This document shows, one piece after another, positions 41,049-50,079 of a stretch of DNA of 64,000 bases (its first letter is position 1; every line of letters starts with the position of its first letter). The notes under the pieces were generated by a model. That model was not told the origin of the DNA. It worked only from the letters and a program-made list of their open reading frames with translations, and made no database searches. Origin of the DNA: Streptomyces mangrovisoli (GTDB lineage: Bacteria; Actinomycetota; Actinomycetes; Streptomycetales; Streptomycetaceae); assembly GCF_000974985.2 (NCBI RefSeq), contig NZ_LAVA02000036.1, positions 61,833-125,832 of the forward strand. Direction: 5' to 3'. A program made the translations under genes and the position numbers.

Positions 41049-41558
41049 ATGACCAACGGCAGGAACGACGCACAGTCCGGCGGGGCGGCAGGCACCACCC
41101 GTGAGGAGCGCTTCGCGCACGGCCTGGAGGTGCTGCGGAGCGTGGACGGGGAGGCCGGGCAGCGGGTCATCGACTCGCTCGCGGACATCAGCCCCGAGCT
41201 GGCGCACCAGATCGTCGCGTGGGGCTTCGGGGAGATCTACGCCCGGCCGGGCCTGGCACCCCGGGACCGGCAGCTGGTGACGCTCGGCATGCTCACCGCG
41301 CTGGGCGGCTGCGAGCCGCAGCTGGAGGTGCATGTCAACGCGGCCCTCAACGTGGGTCTCACACCGCAGCAGATCGTCGAGGCGCTGCTGCACTCGGCGG
41401 GCTACTGCGGCTTCCCCAAGGCGCTGAACGCGACCTTCGTGGCGAAGAGGGTGTTCGGGGAGCGCGGGCTGCTGCCGCTCGGGGAGGGGGTCGACGCGGA
41501 GGCCGGGGGCACCGCCACCGGGGAGTCGGTCGACGGGGAAGGGGACGGCGGGGCGTGA
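41049..41558 (+). CDS. Carboxymuconolactone decarboxylase (AhpD-fold) family protein
   Basis: The 169-aa protein has the CMD fold with LAHQIVAWGFGEIYARPGLAPRDRQLVTLGMLTALGG, then HVNAALNVGLTPQQIVEALLHSAGYCGFPKALNA. The AhpD CxxC pair is missing (one Cys in LLHSAGYCGFP and one in GGCEPQ), which points to a decarboxylase-like or small-molecule role rather than a peroxidase partner. A Gly/Glu/Asp tail of 30 residues follows. The upstream operator is of the kind MerR-family regulators use for aldehyde or quinone stress. The start is the ATG at 41049. Confidence 0.85.
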   Translation: MTNGRNDAQSGGAAGTTREERFAHGLEVLRSVDGEAGQRVIDSLADISPELAHQIVAWGFGEIYARPGLAPRDRQLVTLGMLTALGGCEPQLEVHVNAALNVGLTPQQIVEALLHSAGYCGFPKALNATFVAKRVFGERGLLPLGEGVDAEAGGTATGESVDGEGDGGA

Positions 41559-41666
41559 CCGGCAGAGAGACCACCGGCGGGGGGTCGGTAGGCAAGGAGG
41601 CGGCCGCCGGGGACGCGGCGGCCCGGGACTAGGCTCCCGGGAGGAGCGGCCGAGGAAGGGGCGACG

Positions 41667-42110
41667 ATGGGCGAGTGGTGGCCCGTGCCGGACGTACTGG
41701 CGCATCTGGCCGGGAGCTGGCGCGTGGAGCGCGCGGTGCGGGACCTCGCGGGCGGGGACGAGGGGCGCTTCGAGGGCGTCACCGTCTTCGCTCCGTTGCC
41801 CGAGGGCGGGCTGCTGCACACCGAGTCGGGCACGTTCACCTGGCGGGGCACGGCCCGGCCGGCCGAGCGGACCCTGCGCTTCCTGCCCGGCCCGACGCCC
41901 GGCACGGCCGACGTGCGGTTCGCCGACGGGCGGCCCTTCCACGACCTCGACCTCGGCTCGGGGCGCCACGTCGCCACCCACCCGTGCGCCGCCGACCTCT
42001 ACCGGGGCGAGTTCACCGTCCGGGACGCCGACCACTGGCGCACGGTGTGGCGGGTCGGCGGCCCCGCGAAGGACCTCGTCCTGACGACGGACTACGCCCG
42101 CGCCGGCTGA
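41667..42110 (+). CDS. DUF6314 family protein (147 aa)
   Basis: The ATG at 41667 follows GAGGAAGGGG. The sequence (WWPVPDVLAHLAGSWRVERAVRD, FAPLPEGGLLHTESGTFTWRG, YRGEFTVRDADHWRTVWRVGGPAKDL) matches what I know as the DUF6314 family: small beta-barrel proteins of actinobacteria and proteobacteria with no established function. The fold may bind a hydrophobic ligand. Its 3' end overlaps that of the convergent phosphatase-like gene by 19 bp. Confidence 0.75.
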   Translation: MGEWWPVPDVLAHLAGSWRVERAVRDLAGGDEGRFEGVTVFAPLPEGGLLHTESGTFTWRGTARPAERTLRFLPGPTPGTADVRFADGRPFHDLDLGSGRHVATHPCAADLYRGEFTVRDADHWRTVWRVGGPAKDLVLTTDYARAG

Positions 42111-42685
42111 CCCGGGGCGCCGTCGAAGCGCAGGTTCCAGCGGCGGGCCTGGCCGGTCAGGGTCGTCGTGGACAGGGGCCGTACGTCGATGTTCCAGTAC
42201 GTCGACGGCGGCGCCTTCAGCGCGTACACCAGGGCCGCGCGGATCACCGCCGGCTCGGCCACCGCGACCACGCGGCCGCCGTCCTCCACCGGCCGGGTGT
42301 CGAGCCAGCCGCCCACGCGGGAGATGAACTCCATCATCGACTCGCCGCCGTGCGGGCTGGAGCGCGGATCGGCGAGCCAGGCGTCCACCGCCTGCGGCTC
42401 CCGGGCCATCGCCTCCCCCAGGGTGAGGCCGCGCCACCGCCCCATCCCGCAGTCCCGCAGGGCGGGTTGCACCAGCGGGGTGTAGCCGAGGGCGTCCCCG
42501 GTGGCCCGGCTGCGCGGGGTGGGCGAGCAGAAGCGCAGATCGGCGGCCGCGAGCGGCAGCAGGACCGCCGCGACGCGCTGCACCTCGTCCCAGCCCCCCT
42601 GATCCAGCGGGCGGTCGTCCTCGAAGCGCTCGGCCAGCAGCGGGGAACTGCGCGCGGCGGCGACGAACGTGACGCGAAGCGACAT
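42092..42685 (-). CDS. Histidine phosphatase-fold protein lacking both catalytic histidines
   Basis: From ATG 42685 the 197-aa protein aligns by eye with the phosphoglycerate-mutase-like family: first strand VTFVAAARSSPLLAERFEDD, then CSPTPRSRATGDALG, GESMMEFISRV and VVAVAEPAVIRAALV. The family motif RHG at the first strand is replaced by AAR, and the SHG before the last helix is AEP. The phospho-His and the second His are therefore both absent. Some Arg and Glu positions remain. It is probably not a phosphatase and may bind a phosphorylated ligand. The end overlaps the convergent DUF6314 gene. Confidence 0.75.
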   Translation of the reverse strand: MSLRVTFVAAARSSPLLAERFEDDRPLDQGGWDEVQRVAAVLLPLAAADLRFCSPTPRSRATGDALGYTPLVQPALRDCGMGRWRGLTLGEAMAREPQAVDAWLADPRSSPHGGESMMEFISRVGGWLDTRPVEDGGRVVAVAEPAVIRAALVYALKAPPSTYWNIDVRPLSTTTLTGQARRWNLRFDGAPGQPARA

Positions 42686-42789
42686 GCCGTGATGCTGCGC
42701 CGCCCGGGAACGCTGGTCAAGAGCTGCCGGGTGGGCGTCACTGACCGTGCGCACGGACTCACCCGCAGGTCAGGACGGGTTCGGGCAAC

Positions 42790-43236
42790 TCACTCGAAAA
42801 GGTGCACCATCCACTGACCAGGCTCGGCCAGTGGCGCGAAACCGACCTTTTCATAGACTCCGTGGGCGTCGTGCGTGGCGAGCAGGATCCGGCGCAGGCC
42901 GTACGGCCGCAGGTCCTCCCGCACGGCCGCGACCATCGCGGTGCCGACACCCTTGCCGCGCACGGACCGGTCCACGTACACGTCGCACAGCCAGGCGAAG
43001 GTGGCGCGATCGGTGATCACTCGGGCATAAGCCACCTGAGTACCTGAAATCGTCTCGTACACCCCGTAGTTCAGCGACCCGGCGACGGCCCGCTCGTGCT
43101 TCTCGCGGGGGCGGCCCTCGGCCCAGTAGGCGTCGGTGGACAGCCAGCGGTGCACCCGCTCGACGTCGACGCGGGCGGGGTCGGTGGAGAGTTCGTAGCC
43201 CTCGGGCAGGCCGGGCAGGCTCGGGGTGTCGGTCAT
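42790..43236 (-). CDS. GNAT acetyltransferase (148 aa)
   Basis: ATG 43236 has GAGGA about nine bases upstream. The GNAT core reads WLCDVYVDRSVRGKGVGTAMVAAV (acetyl-CoA loop) and THDAHGVYEKVGFAPL. RVHRWLSTDAYWAEGRPREKHERAV at the N-terminus is typical of a widespread small GNAT subfamily of unknown substrate. It starts ten bases after the stop of the MocR-type regulator, so the two are likely co-transcribed. Confidence 0.87.
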   Translation of the reverse strand: MTDTPSLPGLPEGYELSTDPARVDVERVHRWLSTDAYWAEGRPREKHERAVAGSLNYGVYETISGTQVAYARVITDRATFAWLCDVYVDRSVRGKGVGTAMVAAVREDLRPYGLRRILLATHDAHGVYEKVGFAPLAEPGQWMVHLFE

Positions 43237-43246
43237 GGCGCGATCC

Positions 43247-44747
43247 TCACAAGCCCGGCCGACGGCTGTCGAACGGATTCCGGGATGCGGGCGCCGCCCC
43301 GGGCGGGAGCGGGGCGGGCAGCACCTCGTCACAGGCCGCGCGCAGCCGTCGTACGCCCTCGGTGATCTCCTGTGCCCCCGCGACCGCCGCGAAGCTCAAC
43401 CGGACGTGGGCGGCGGGGGGTTCGGCGCTGAAGTACGGCCGCCCCGGGGTGAGGGCGACCCCCGCGCGCAGGGCGGCGGCGGTCAGTGCGGCCTCGTCGG
43501 TGCCGTCCGGCAGCCGCAGCCACAGGTGGTAGCCGCCCGACGGCACGTGCGGCAGGGCGAGTTCGGGCAGCCGCAGCCGCAGCGCGGCCGTCATGGTGTC
43601 GCGGCGCGCCTTCAACTGCCCGGACAGCGTCCGCAGATGGCGGGTCCAGGCGGGCGAGCCGACGAGTTCGAGGGCCGCCTCCTGGAGCGGGCGCGGCACG
43701 AAGAAGGTGTCCACCACCTGGATGGCACGCAGGCGTTCGAGCACCGGGCCGCGGGCGACGAGGGCGCTGACCCGGAAGCTCGGCGAGGTGGCCTTGGTGA
43801 GCGAACCGACGTGCACCACCACGCCGTCGGGGTCGTCGGCGACGAGCGGCGGCGGCAGCGGGCCCGCGTCCTCGTGCACCAGGCGCCGTACGAAGTCGTC
43901 CTCCACGACGAAGGCGCCTGCGGCCCGCGCGATCCGCAGCACCTCGGGCCGCCGGGCGGGGCCGAGCACCGCGCCGGTCGGGTTCTGGAAGAGCGGCTGG
44001 CAGACGACGACCCGGGCCCCGCTCGCGCGGAACGCGGCGGCCAGCAGGTCAGGCCGTACGCCGTCCGCGTCGACCGGGACCGGCACCGGGCGCAGCCCGG
44101 CCGAGCGGGCGATGGCCAGCATCCCGGGATAGGTCGGGGACTCCACGAGAACCGGGGCGCCGGGCGGGGCGAGCGCGCGCAGGGCGGTGGTCAGGGCGGC
44201 CTGGCCGCCCGCGGTGACCAGCACCTCGGCGGCGGTGACGGTGTCGCCGAGGCCGCGCGCGAACCACTCCCGCAGCTCCGGCAGTCCCTCCAGGGGCGGC
44301 CGCCCCCAGGCGCCGGGGCGGCGGCCCGCGCGGGAGAGGGCGGCGGCCATGGCCCGTTCGGGCTGGAGCGAGGGGTGCAGATAGCCGCCGTTGAACTCGA
44401 CGACGCCGGGCGGCGGGGCGGCCAGGGACACGGTGACCCCGGAGGCGTCGACCGTGCGGGGCACGAGGTCGCCGGCGGCGTCGGCGCTCAGCGCGACCTC
44501 CTGCCAGGAGGTGTCCCCGGCGGGCGGCGGGCCGGTACGGGGCTCCGCGCGGTAGGCGCCGGCGCCGGGCCGGGTGACGACCAGGCCCTCGGCGGCCAGC
44601 TGCGCGAGGGCGCGGGAGACCGTCACCGGGCTCACCCGGAACCGCTCGACCAGGGCGCGACTCGCCGGGAGCTTCTCACCGGGAGAGTAGCGGTTCAGCT
44701 CCTTGCGCAGCTCGTCCGCCAGCTCACCCACACTGCTACGCTGTTGC

Positions 44748-44749
<2 letters not shown>
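43247..44749 (-). CDS. MocR-type regulator: GntR domain fused to aminotransferase fold
   Basis: The 500-aa protein has a GntR winged helix (LADELRKELNRYSPGEKLPASRALVERFRVSPVTVSRALAQLAAEG) and a class I aminotransferase domain, with the PLP Lys in HVGSLTKATSPSFRVS and FVVEDDFVRRLV. MocR proteins use PLP-bound amino compounds as signals. Its ATG (44749) shares bases with the ATG of the divergent EamA exporter (44748), so each promoter lies inside the other gene. It probably controls the exporter and itself. Confidence 0.92.
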
Positions 44750-45707
<958 letters not shown>

Positions 45708-45720
45708 GGAGGCCCCGCAG

Positions 45721-45915
45721 ATGCACGCATCCGTGGGCGACCGTCTTGTCCAGCACGGCAGGGTGGTCGGCCAGCACGACCAGGTATCGGAAGTCGTCGA
45801 GGTGATGGGCACGGAGGGCAACCCGCCCTACCGGGTCCGGTTCGAGGACGGGCACGAGGCCGTGATGTCTCCCGGCCCCGACTGCGAGGTCCGCCACAGG
45901 GAGATGCGGCACTGA
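45721..45915 (+). CDS. DUF1918 family protein (64 aa)
   Basis: A GTGAGGAGGCC site precedes ATG 45721. The protein (VGDRLVQHGRVVGQHDQVSEVVEVMG, PYRVRFEDGHEAVMSPGPDCEV) is the small SH3-like barrel known as DUF1918, common in actinobacteria and of unknown function. It is 13 bp downstream of the exporter and probably on its transcript. Confidence 0.85.
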   Translation: MHASVGDRLVQHGRVVGQHDQVSEVVEVMGTEGNPPYRVRFEDGHEAVMSPGPDCEVRHREMRH

Positions 45916-45985
45916 GACCCGCGCGGGGAGTGCACCGGTCCCGTTCACCGGCAGGCGCCCCGCCGACGAGAGCAGGGCGACGGCC

Positions 45986-46006
45986 GCGCACCGATCATCG
46001 GTGCGC
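45986..46006 (+). terminator. Hairpin after DUF1918
   Basis: GCGCACCGAT (45986-45995) and ATCGGTGCGC (45997-46006) are perfect complements; in practice the loop is about five bases. It lies 70 bp after the DUF1918 stop. Confidence 0.55.
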
Positions 46007-46051
46007 GGCCGATCCGCCGTTCGGCCGTGCGCGGCCGATCCGCCGTTCGGC
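46001..46051. repeat. 25-bp direct repeat
   Basis: The block at 46001-46025 recurs exactly at 46027-46051 (26-bp period), between DUF1918 and the dehydrogenase gene. It overlaps the hairpin at 45986-46006. A TGATCGATCA palindrome at 46114-46123 lies further downstream and could be an operator. Confidence 0.8.
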
Positions 46052-46222
46052 ACGGCACCGGCGACCGATCGGTGATCCCGGTCGCGAGCGTGCTGTGGGA
46101 TGTCCCACCCCGGTGATCGATCATCGATACTTGGGGGTAACGTGCACGGGCGGAGCAGGGCGGCACCGGAACCCGGGCGGGCCTGCCGCAGTCTCACTCT
46201 CAGGATCGGCGAAGGGAACGTT

Positions 46223-47095
46223 GTGGCCGGCAGCTTTGGAGACATCGAGCGCGTCGGAGTGGTCGGCTGCGGCCAGATGGGAGCGGGCATCGCCGAAGTG
46301 TGCGCCCGCGCCGGCCTGGACGTGCGGGTTGCCGAGACCACCGGCGAGGCACTGGAGTTCGGCCGGACCCGGCTGTTCAACTCCCTGGCCAAGGCGGCCG
46401 AGCGCGGCAAGATCAGCGAGGAGGAGCGGGACGCGACGCTGGCGCGGCTGAGCTTCACCACCGATCTCGGCGAGTTCGCCGACCGCGATCTGGTGATCGA
46501 GGCCGTCGTGGAGAACGAGCAGGTCAAGACCGAGATCTTCCAGGTCCTCGACCAGGTGGTGACCCGCAAGGACGCCATCCTCGCCTCCAACACCTCCTCC
46601 ATCCCGCTGGTCAAGCTGGCCGTCGCGACCTCGCGGCCCGACCAGGTCATCGGCATCCACTTCTTCAACCCGGCCCCGGTGCAGCGCCTGGTCGAGCTGA
46701 TCCCCGCGCTCACCACGTCCGAGGGCACGCTCAGCCGCGCCCAGCTGTTCACCGAGAAGGTGCTGGAGAAGCACGCGATCCGCGCCCAGGACCGCTCGGG
46801 CTTCGTGGTCAACGCGCTGCTGATCCCCTATCTGCTCTCCGCGATCCGGATGTTCGAGTCGGGCATCGCCAGCCGCGAGGACATCGACAACGGCATGGAG
46901 CTCGGCTGCGCCCACCCGATGGGCCCGTTGAAGCTGTCCGACCTGATCGGCCTCGACACCGTCGCCTCGGTGGCGCAGAGCATGTACGACGAGTACAAGG
47001 AGCCGCTGTACGCCGCTCCCCCGCTGCTCCAGCGCATGGTGGACGCGGGCCGCCTCGGCCGGAAGTCCGGCTCGGGTTTCTACCCGTACGCCTGA
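46223..47095 (+). CDS. 3-hydroxyacyl (3-hydroxybutyryl)-CoA dehydrogenase
   Basis: GTG 46223 follows GAAGGGAAC (290 aa). The NAD-binding motif VGVVGCGQMGAGIAEV, the VIEAVVENEQVK stretch, the catalytic His in GIHFFNPAPVQRLVELIP and GFVVNALLIPYL are as in 3-hydroxybutyryl-CoA dehydrogenases. It oxidises or reduces 3-hydroxybutyryl-CoA/acetoacetyl-CoA, in fatty-acid turnover or butyrate-type precursor supply. It stands alone, followed by a tandem repeat that covers its stop codon and then two hairpins. Confidence 0.93.
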   Translation: MAGSFGDIERVGVVGCGQMGAGIAEVCARAGLDVRVAETTGEALEFGRTRLFNSLAKAAERGKISEEERDATLARLSFTTDLGEFADRDLVIEAVVENEQVKTEIFQVLDQVVTRKDAILASNTSSIPLVKLAVATSRPDQVIGIHFFNPAPVQRLVELIPALTTSEGTLSRAQLFTEKVLEKHAIRAQDRSGFVVNALLIPYLLSAIRMFESGIASREDIDNGMELGCAHPMGPLKLSDLIGLDTVASVAQSMYDEYKEPLYAAPPLLQRMVDAGRLGRKSGSGFYPYA

Positions 47096-47167
47096 CCCGT
47101 CGTTCCGTAGGCCCGACCCGACCTCCCGTACGCCTGACCCGTCGTCCCGTACGCCGGACCGGTCGTC
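47084..47167. repeat. Four 21-bp tandem repeats spanning the stop codon
   Basis: Units at 47084-47104, 47105-47125, 47126-47146 and 47147-47167 share the frame CCGTACGCCTGACCCGTCGTx with few changes. The first unit contains the TGA of the dehydrogenase gene, so the stop codon itself is repeated downstream. Confidence 0.85.
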
Positions 47168-47183
47168 CGCGGGCGACCGGTCC
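47156..47183 (+). terminator. 10-bp perfect hairpin
   Basis: GGACCGGTCG (47156-47165) and CGACCGGTCC (47174-47183) pair around 8 nt, 60 bp after the dehydrogenase stop. Confidence 0.7.
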
Positions 47184-47213
47184 GGTCTCCTGGACACGCA
47201 GCGCGACATCCGT

Positions 47214-47243
47214 GGGCCCGGCATCCGAAAGGGTGCCGGGCCC
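47214..47243 (+). terminator. Second 10-bp perfect hairpin
   Basis: GGGCCCGGCA (47214-47223) and TGCCGGGCCC (47234-47243) pair around a 10-nt loop. Back-to-back with the hairpin at 47156. Confidence 0.7.
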
Positions 47244-47375
47244 GCGGCATTCGCACGCCGTGTGCGCGCCGGGCCCGCATATGCCGCCCGCACACTCTCC
47301 CCGCGCGCCCACCAGGCGAGTTGACTCTTCCTGCGCATGTACATGAGGTGATGCGACTACGGAAAGGAGCGGTTC

Positions 47376-47633
47376 GTGACCGCCGACCCCGAGCATCCCG
47401 TCGTCCAGGGAGAACTCGCAGAGTTACGACGCCGGCTCGACGTGGCGTACGCCCGCGTCGAAGGCGGACTGGCGTTGCTCACCCATCGCACCGAGGAGAC
47501 CTCCAAGGAGCTGGACGCGGTGAACGCGCGTCTGGTCACCCTGGAGCACGCCCGCTGGCCGCTGCCCTCGATCGCGGCGGTCACGGGGGTGGCTGCCCTC
47601 GTCGTCACGGTCTGGCAGGCGCTCGGACGGTGA
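47376..47633 (+). CDS. Small coiled-coil membrane protein (85 aa)
   Basis: GTG 47376 has GGAAAGGAG eight bases before it. The first 60 residues (ELAELRRRLDVAYARVEGGLALLTHRTEETSKELDAVNARLVTLE) form an uninterrupted predicted coiled coil. A single helix (LPSIAAVTGVAALVVTVWQAL) anchors the C-terminus. Tail-anchored small coiled-coil proteins of this kind are common in actinobacteria and phages; no function is known. It ends three bases before the convergent Nudix gene. Confidence 0.75.
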   Translation: MTADPEHPVVQGELAELRRRLDVAYARVEGGLALLTHRTEETSKELDAVNARLVTLEHARWPLPSIAAVTGVAALVVTVWQALGR

Positions 47634-47636
47634 CGG

Positions 47637-48182
47637 TCAGGCCACCAGGTCCTGTCCGAGCCTGAGGTGATGCAGCATCAGCAGCGCGGCCGCCATGTTG
47701 CAGGCCGGGATCTCACCGCGCGCGATCATGTCGGGGACGAGTTTGAGCGGGACCCATTCCCTGCGGTCCGACTCGAAGTCGTCGACGGGGTGTCCGACGT
47801 ACTCGCCCTCGGCCGACCAGTAGATGTGGTGGCGGGCGTCCGTGAGCCCGTTGCACGGTTCCACGCTCATCAGGTGGTGCAGGGGCCCCGGCCGCCAGCC
47901 GGTCTCCTCCTCCAGTTCCCTGGCGGCCGCGCGGGCGATGTCCTCACCGTCCTCGACCACTCCCGCCGCGAGTTCCCAGCCCCAGCTGTCGGTGATGAAG
48001 CGGTGCCGCCACAGCAGCAGGACCTCGTTGGCCTCGTTGACGACCGTGGCCACGGCCACCGGCCGCAGCCGTATCAGGAAGTGGTCGAGGTGCCTGCCGT
48101 TCGGCAGTCCGACATCCGCCAGATTGACACGGAACCAGCGGTTTGAGTACACAGTTTGTTCGTTCTGTTTCGTCCACTGCAT
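47637..48182 (-). CDS. Nudix hydrolase
   Basis: ATG 48182 follows GGAAGGTGG. The 181-aa protein carries the Nudix box GVVEDGEDIARAAARELEEETGW exactly (its conserved Gly, Glu, Arg-Glu and Glu-Glu positions). Flanking sequence (NRWFRVNLADVGLPNGRHLDHFLIRL, EVLLLWRHRFITDSWGWELAAG) resembles ADP-sugar or nucleotide-sugar pyrophosphatases. The start is isolated, and it converges with the coiled-coil gene. Confidence 0.92.
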   Translation of the reverse strand: MQWTKQNEQTVYSNRWFRVNLADVGLPNGRHLDHFLIRLRPVAVATVVNEANEVLLLWRHRFITDSWGWELAAGVVEDGEDIARAAARELEEETGWRPGPLHHLMSVEPCNGLTDARHHIYWSAEGEYVGHPVDDFESDRREWVPLKLVPDMIARGEIPACNMAAALLMLHHLRLGQDLVA

Positions 48183-48357
48183 GGTTCTGCCACCTTCCGT
48201 CGAGTAAGTGGCAATATCGCAGCAGGGACGATGACGTGTCCGTGGCGCCGTCCGGGCCATGGGGGCGCAGCCCGGATCGCGAGGGGCGCGACCCGGATCA
48301 CGGGGGCGCAGTCCGCGGCACAGGGGGCGCGGGCCGGACCAGGAGAGCGCCGTCCGT

Positions 48358-49698
48358 CTACAGCGGCACGCGGAGGGCTCCGTCGATGAGCTCGGCCGCC
48401 TCGGCGGTGCCCGCGCAGCCGCTGCGCACCAGGTGCTCGCGCACCGCCTTGAGTCTGTCGCGCAGCCGCTGGGACTCCATTCCGCGGGCCTGCTCGGCCA
48501 TCTGCATCGCCGTGGCCACCGCCTTGTCCGCGTGGCCCTGCCGGAGCTCGATGGTGCTCAGCATCGCCAGCCGGTGCACCCGCCCCCGGTCGTGCGCGGG
48601 GTTGTCCACGGCGGCGGCCGCGTGCTCGGCCGCCGCAGCGAGTTCACCGAGACTCAGCAGCGCCTCCGCCACCTGAACATTCACCAGGCCCGGCTGGACA
48701 TAGCCCGTCTCGTCCGGCTCGTAGCCCCGGCGGATGCGTTCGGCGGCGGTCTCGGCACGCCGGATGCAGGACAGCGCGCTCGTACCGTCGCCCAGGTGTG
48801 CGTACGCCTTGGCCTGCATCGCGTACAGGTCCGAGGCGAGGGCGGGGGTGATGTGCTTGCCCGCGGCCCGCAGCGCGGCCTCCGCGAAGGCGACGGCCTG
48901 CCGGTACTCCCGCATGAACAGCGCCTGGTTGACCAGGAGGGCGATCACATAGGCGCCGAGTCCCCGGTCGTTGCTCGCCTTTGCCAGCCTGAGCGCCTGG
49001 TGGAAGTAGCGCTGGGCGAGGCCGTGCGCGTCGGAGTCGTAGGCGCAGATCCCGGCGATCGCCACCAACCCGCCGGTGGCTCTGTGCAGGTGACGGCCGG
49101 TCGCGTCGGTGTAGGAGCCGCGCAGTAAGGGCGCCGCCTCGGCGTTGAGGAAGCCGACGATCCTGCTGCGGGTCGCGATGCCCCCGGTCTTGCGGTACAT
49201 CTGCTCGTAGTGCGCGCGGGCGGCGCGCAGCATCTCCAGGTCGGCCGGGGTGACCCGGTGCCGGCCGCCGCGGGAGACGTCCACGTCGTCCGGCGGGTTC
49301 TCCCACTCCCACACCGGCATCACGGCGGGGGTGCCGGTGACCGCGGGGGCGCCCAGTATGTGCGGGCGCTGCTGTTCGTCGGAGCGCCACAGCGCGGTGG
49401 CCCGCTCGACGAAGCCGGAGAGCGAGGTGCCGTGCGGGACGGCGGGCTCGCCCGGCACGCCGAGACCGATGTCGTCGAGGGTGACGGGCCGGTGCAGCCG
49501 TCCCGCCAGCACCTCGCAGATCAGGTCGGGCACCTGGCCGCGCGGCCGCTGGCCCTTCAACCACCGGGCCACGGCGGTGTGTTCGTAGCGCAGGGCGAGT
49601 CCGCGCGCCCGTCCGGCCTGGTTGACGTGGGCCGCGAGCCCGGCGTGCGAGATCCCCGCCTCGTCCAGGATCGCGTCTAGCAGAGTGTTGGGCTGCAT
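48358..49698 (-). CDS. TPR-containing transcriptional regulator, NsdA-like
   Basis: The 446-aa protein begins with a helix-turn-helix-like segment (LLDAILDEAGISHAGLAAHVNQAGRARGLALRYEHTAVARWLKGQRPRGQVPDLICEVLAGRL) and has a long tetratricopeptide-like helical C-terminus (AEAALRAAGKHITPALASDLYAMQAKAYAHLGDGTSALSCIRRAE). Length and layout resemble NsdA and its paralogues, which affect Streptomyces development and antibiotic production; orthology to NsdA itself is not shown. A TGTGCAC-N13-GTGCACA dyad lies about 140 bp upstream of its start. Confidence 0.82.
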   Translation of the reverse strand: MQPNTLLDAILDEAGISHAGLAAHVNQAGRARGLALRYEHTAVARWLKGQRPRGQVPDLICEVLAGRLHRPVTLDDIGLGVPGEPAVPHGTSLSGFVERATALWRSDEQQRPHILGAPAVTGTPAVMPVWEWENPPDDVDVSRGGRHRVTPADLEMLRAARAHYEQMYRKTGGIATRSRIVGFLNAEAAPLLRGSYTDATGRHLHRATGGLVAIAGICAYDSDAHGLAQRYFHQALRLAKASNDRGLGAYVIALLVNQALFMREYRQAVAFAEAALRAAGKHITPALASDLYAMQAKAYAHLGDGTSALSCIRRAETAAERIRRGYEPDETGYVQPGLVNVQVAEALLSLGELAAAAEHAAAAVDNPAHDRGRVHRLAMLSTIELRQGHADKAVATAMQMAEQARGMESQRLRDRLKAVREHLVRSGCAGTAEAAELIDGALRVPL

Positions 49699-49837
49699 GG
49701 GTGCCCCCCGGTGGCTCGGTGCCGACAGAAGACTAGCGCCCGGGCAGGAAACATTTGTCCTGTCGAACGAACCCGCCGCGGCCCGGACGCCGGGGGCCTT
49801 CACACGGGGTGTGAACGGAGTGCTCGCATCCGGGCTG

Positions 49838-49864
49838 TGTGCACACTGTCGCGGAGAGTGCACA
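49838..49864 (-). promoter_or_regulatory. Inverted repeat TGTGCAC-N13-GTGCACA
   Basis: Perfect 7-bp arms 13 bp apart, about 140 bp upstream of the NsdA-like regulator start. The left arm is part of a GTGTGCACAC palindrome. A candidate regulator site. Confidence 0.45.
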
Positions 49865-49943
49865 GCAGGTTGACTGAAACGCCTCGCCAAAGAGGCCGGC
49901 CGGGCCGCCGGCTCCCCCTCGTACAGTGCGGTGGCCCGATCCC

Positions 49944-49995
49944 GCGCCGTCCGCCCAGCTGCCTGCCCGACACTCCGTGGCAGGGCGGACGGCGC
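49944..49995 (-). terminator. 13-bp stem after the SpoIIE-type phosphatase gene
   Basis: Arms 49944-49956 and 49983-49995 are perfect complements with a 26-nt loop. It lies about 85 bp past the phosphatase stop. Confidence 0.45.
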
Positions 49996-50079
49996 AGCCG
50001 ACCCGGCGTGCCGGAGCATGCTCCGGGCGGGACTCCGGGCGCATCGCTCGGGAGGGCGTGACACCTCTCCCCCACAACG

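Larger units (their letters stand above)
49699..50079. other. 381-bp spacer with promoter-type dyads
   Basis: No gene is supported. It holds the dyad TGTGCAC-N13-GTGCACA (49838-49844 and 49858-49864) and a 13-bp stem (49944-49956 with 49983-49995, 26-nt loop) that may end the phosphatase transcript. The regulator gene promoter must lie here. Confidence 0.6.
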
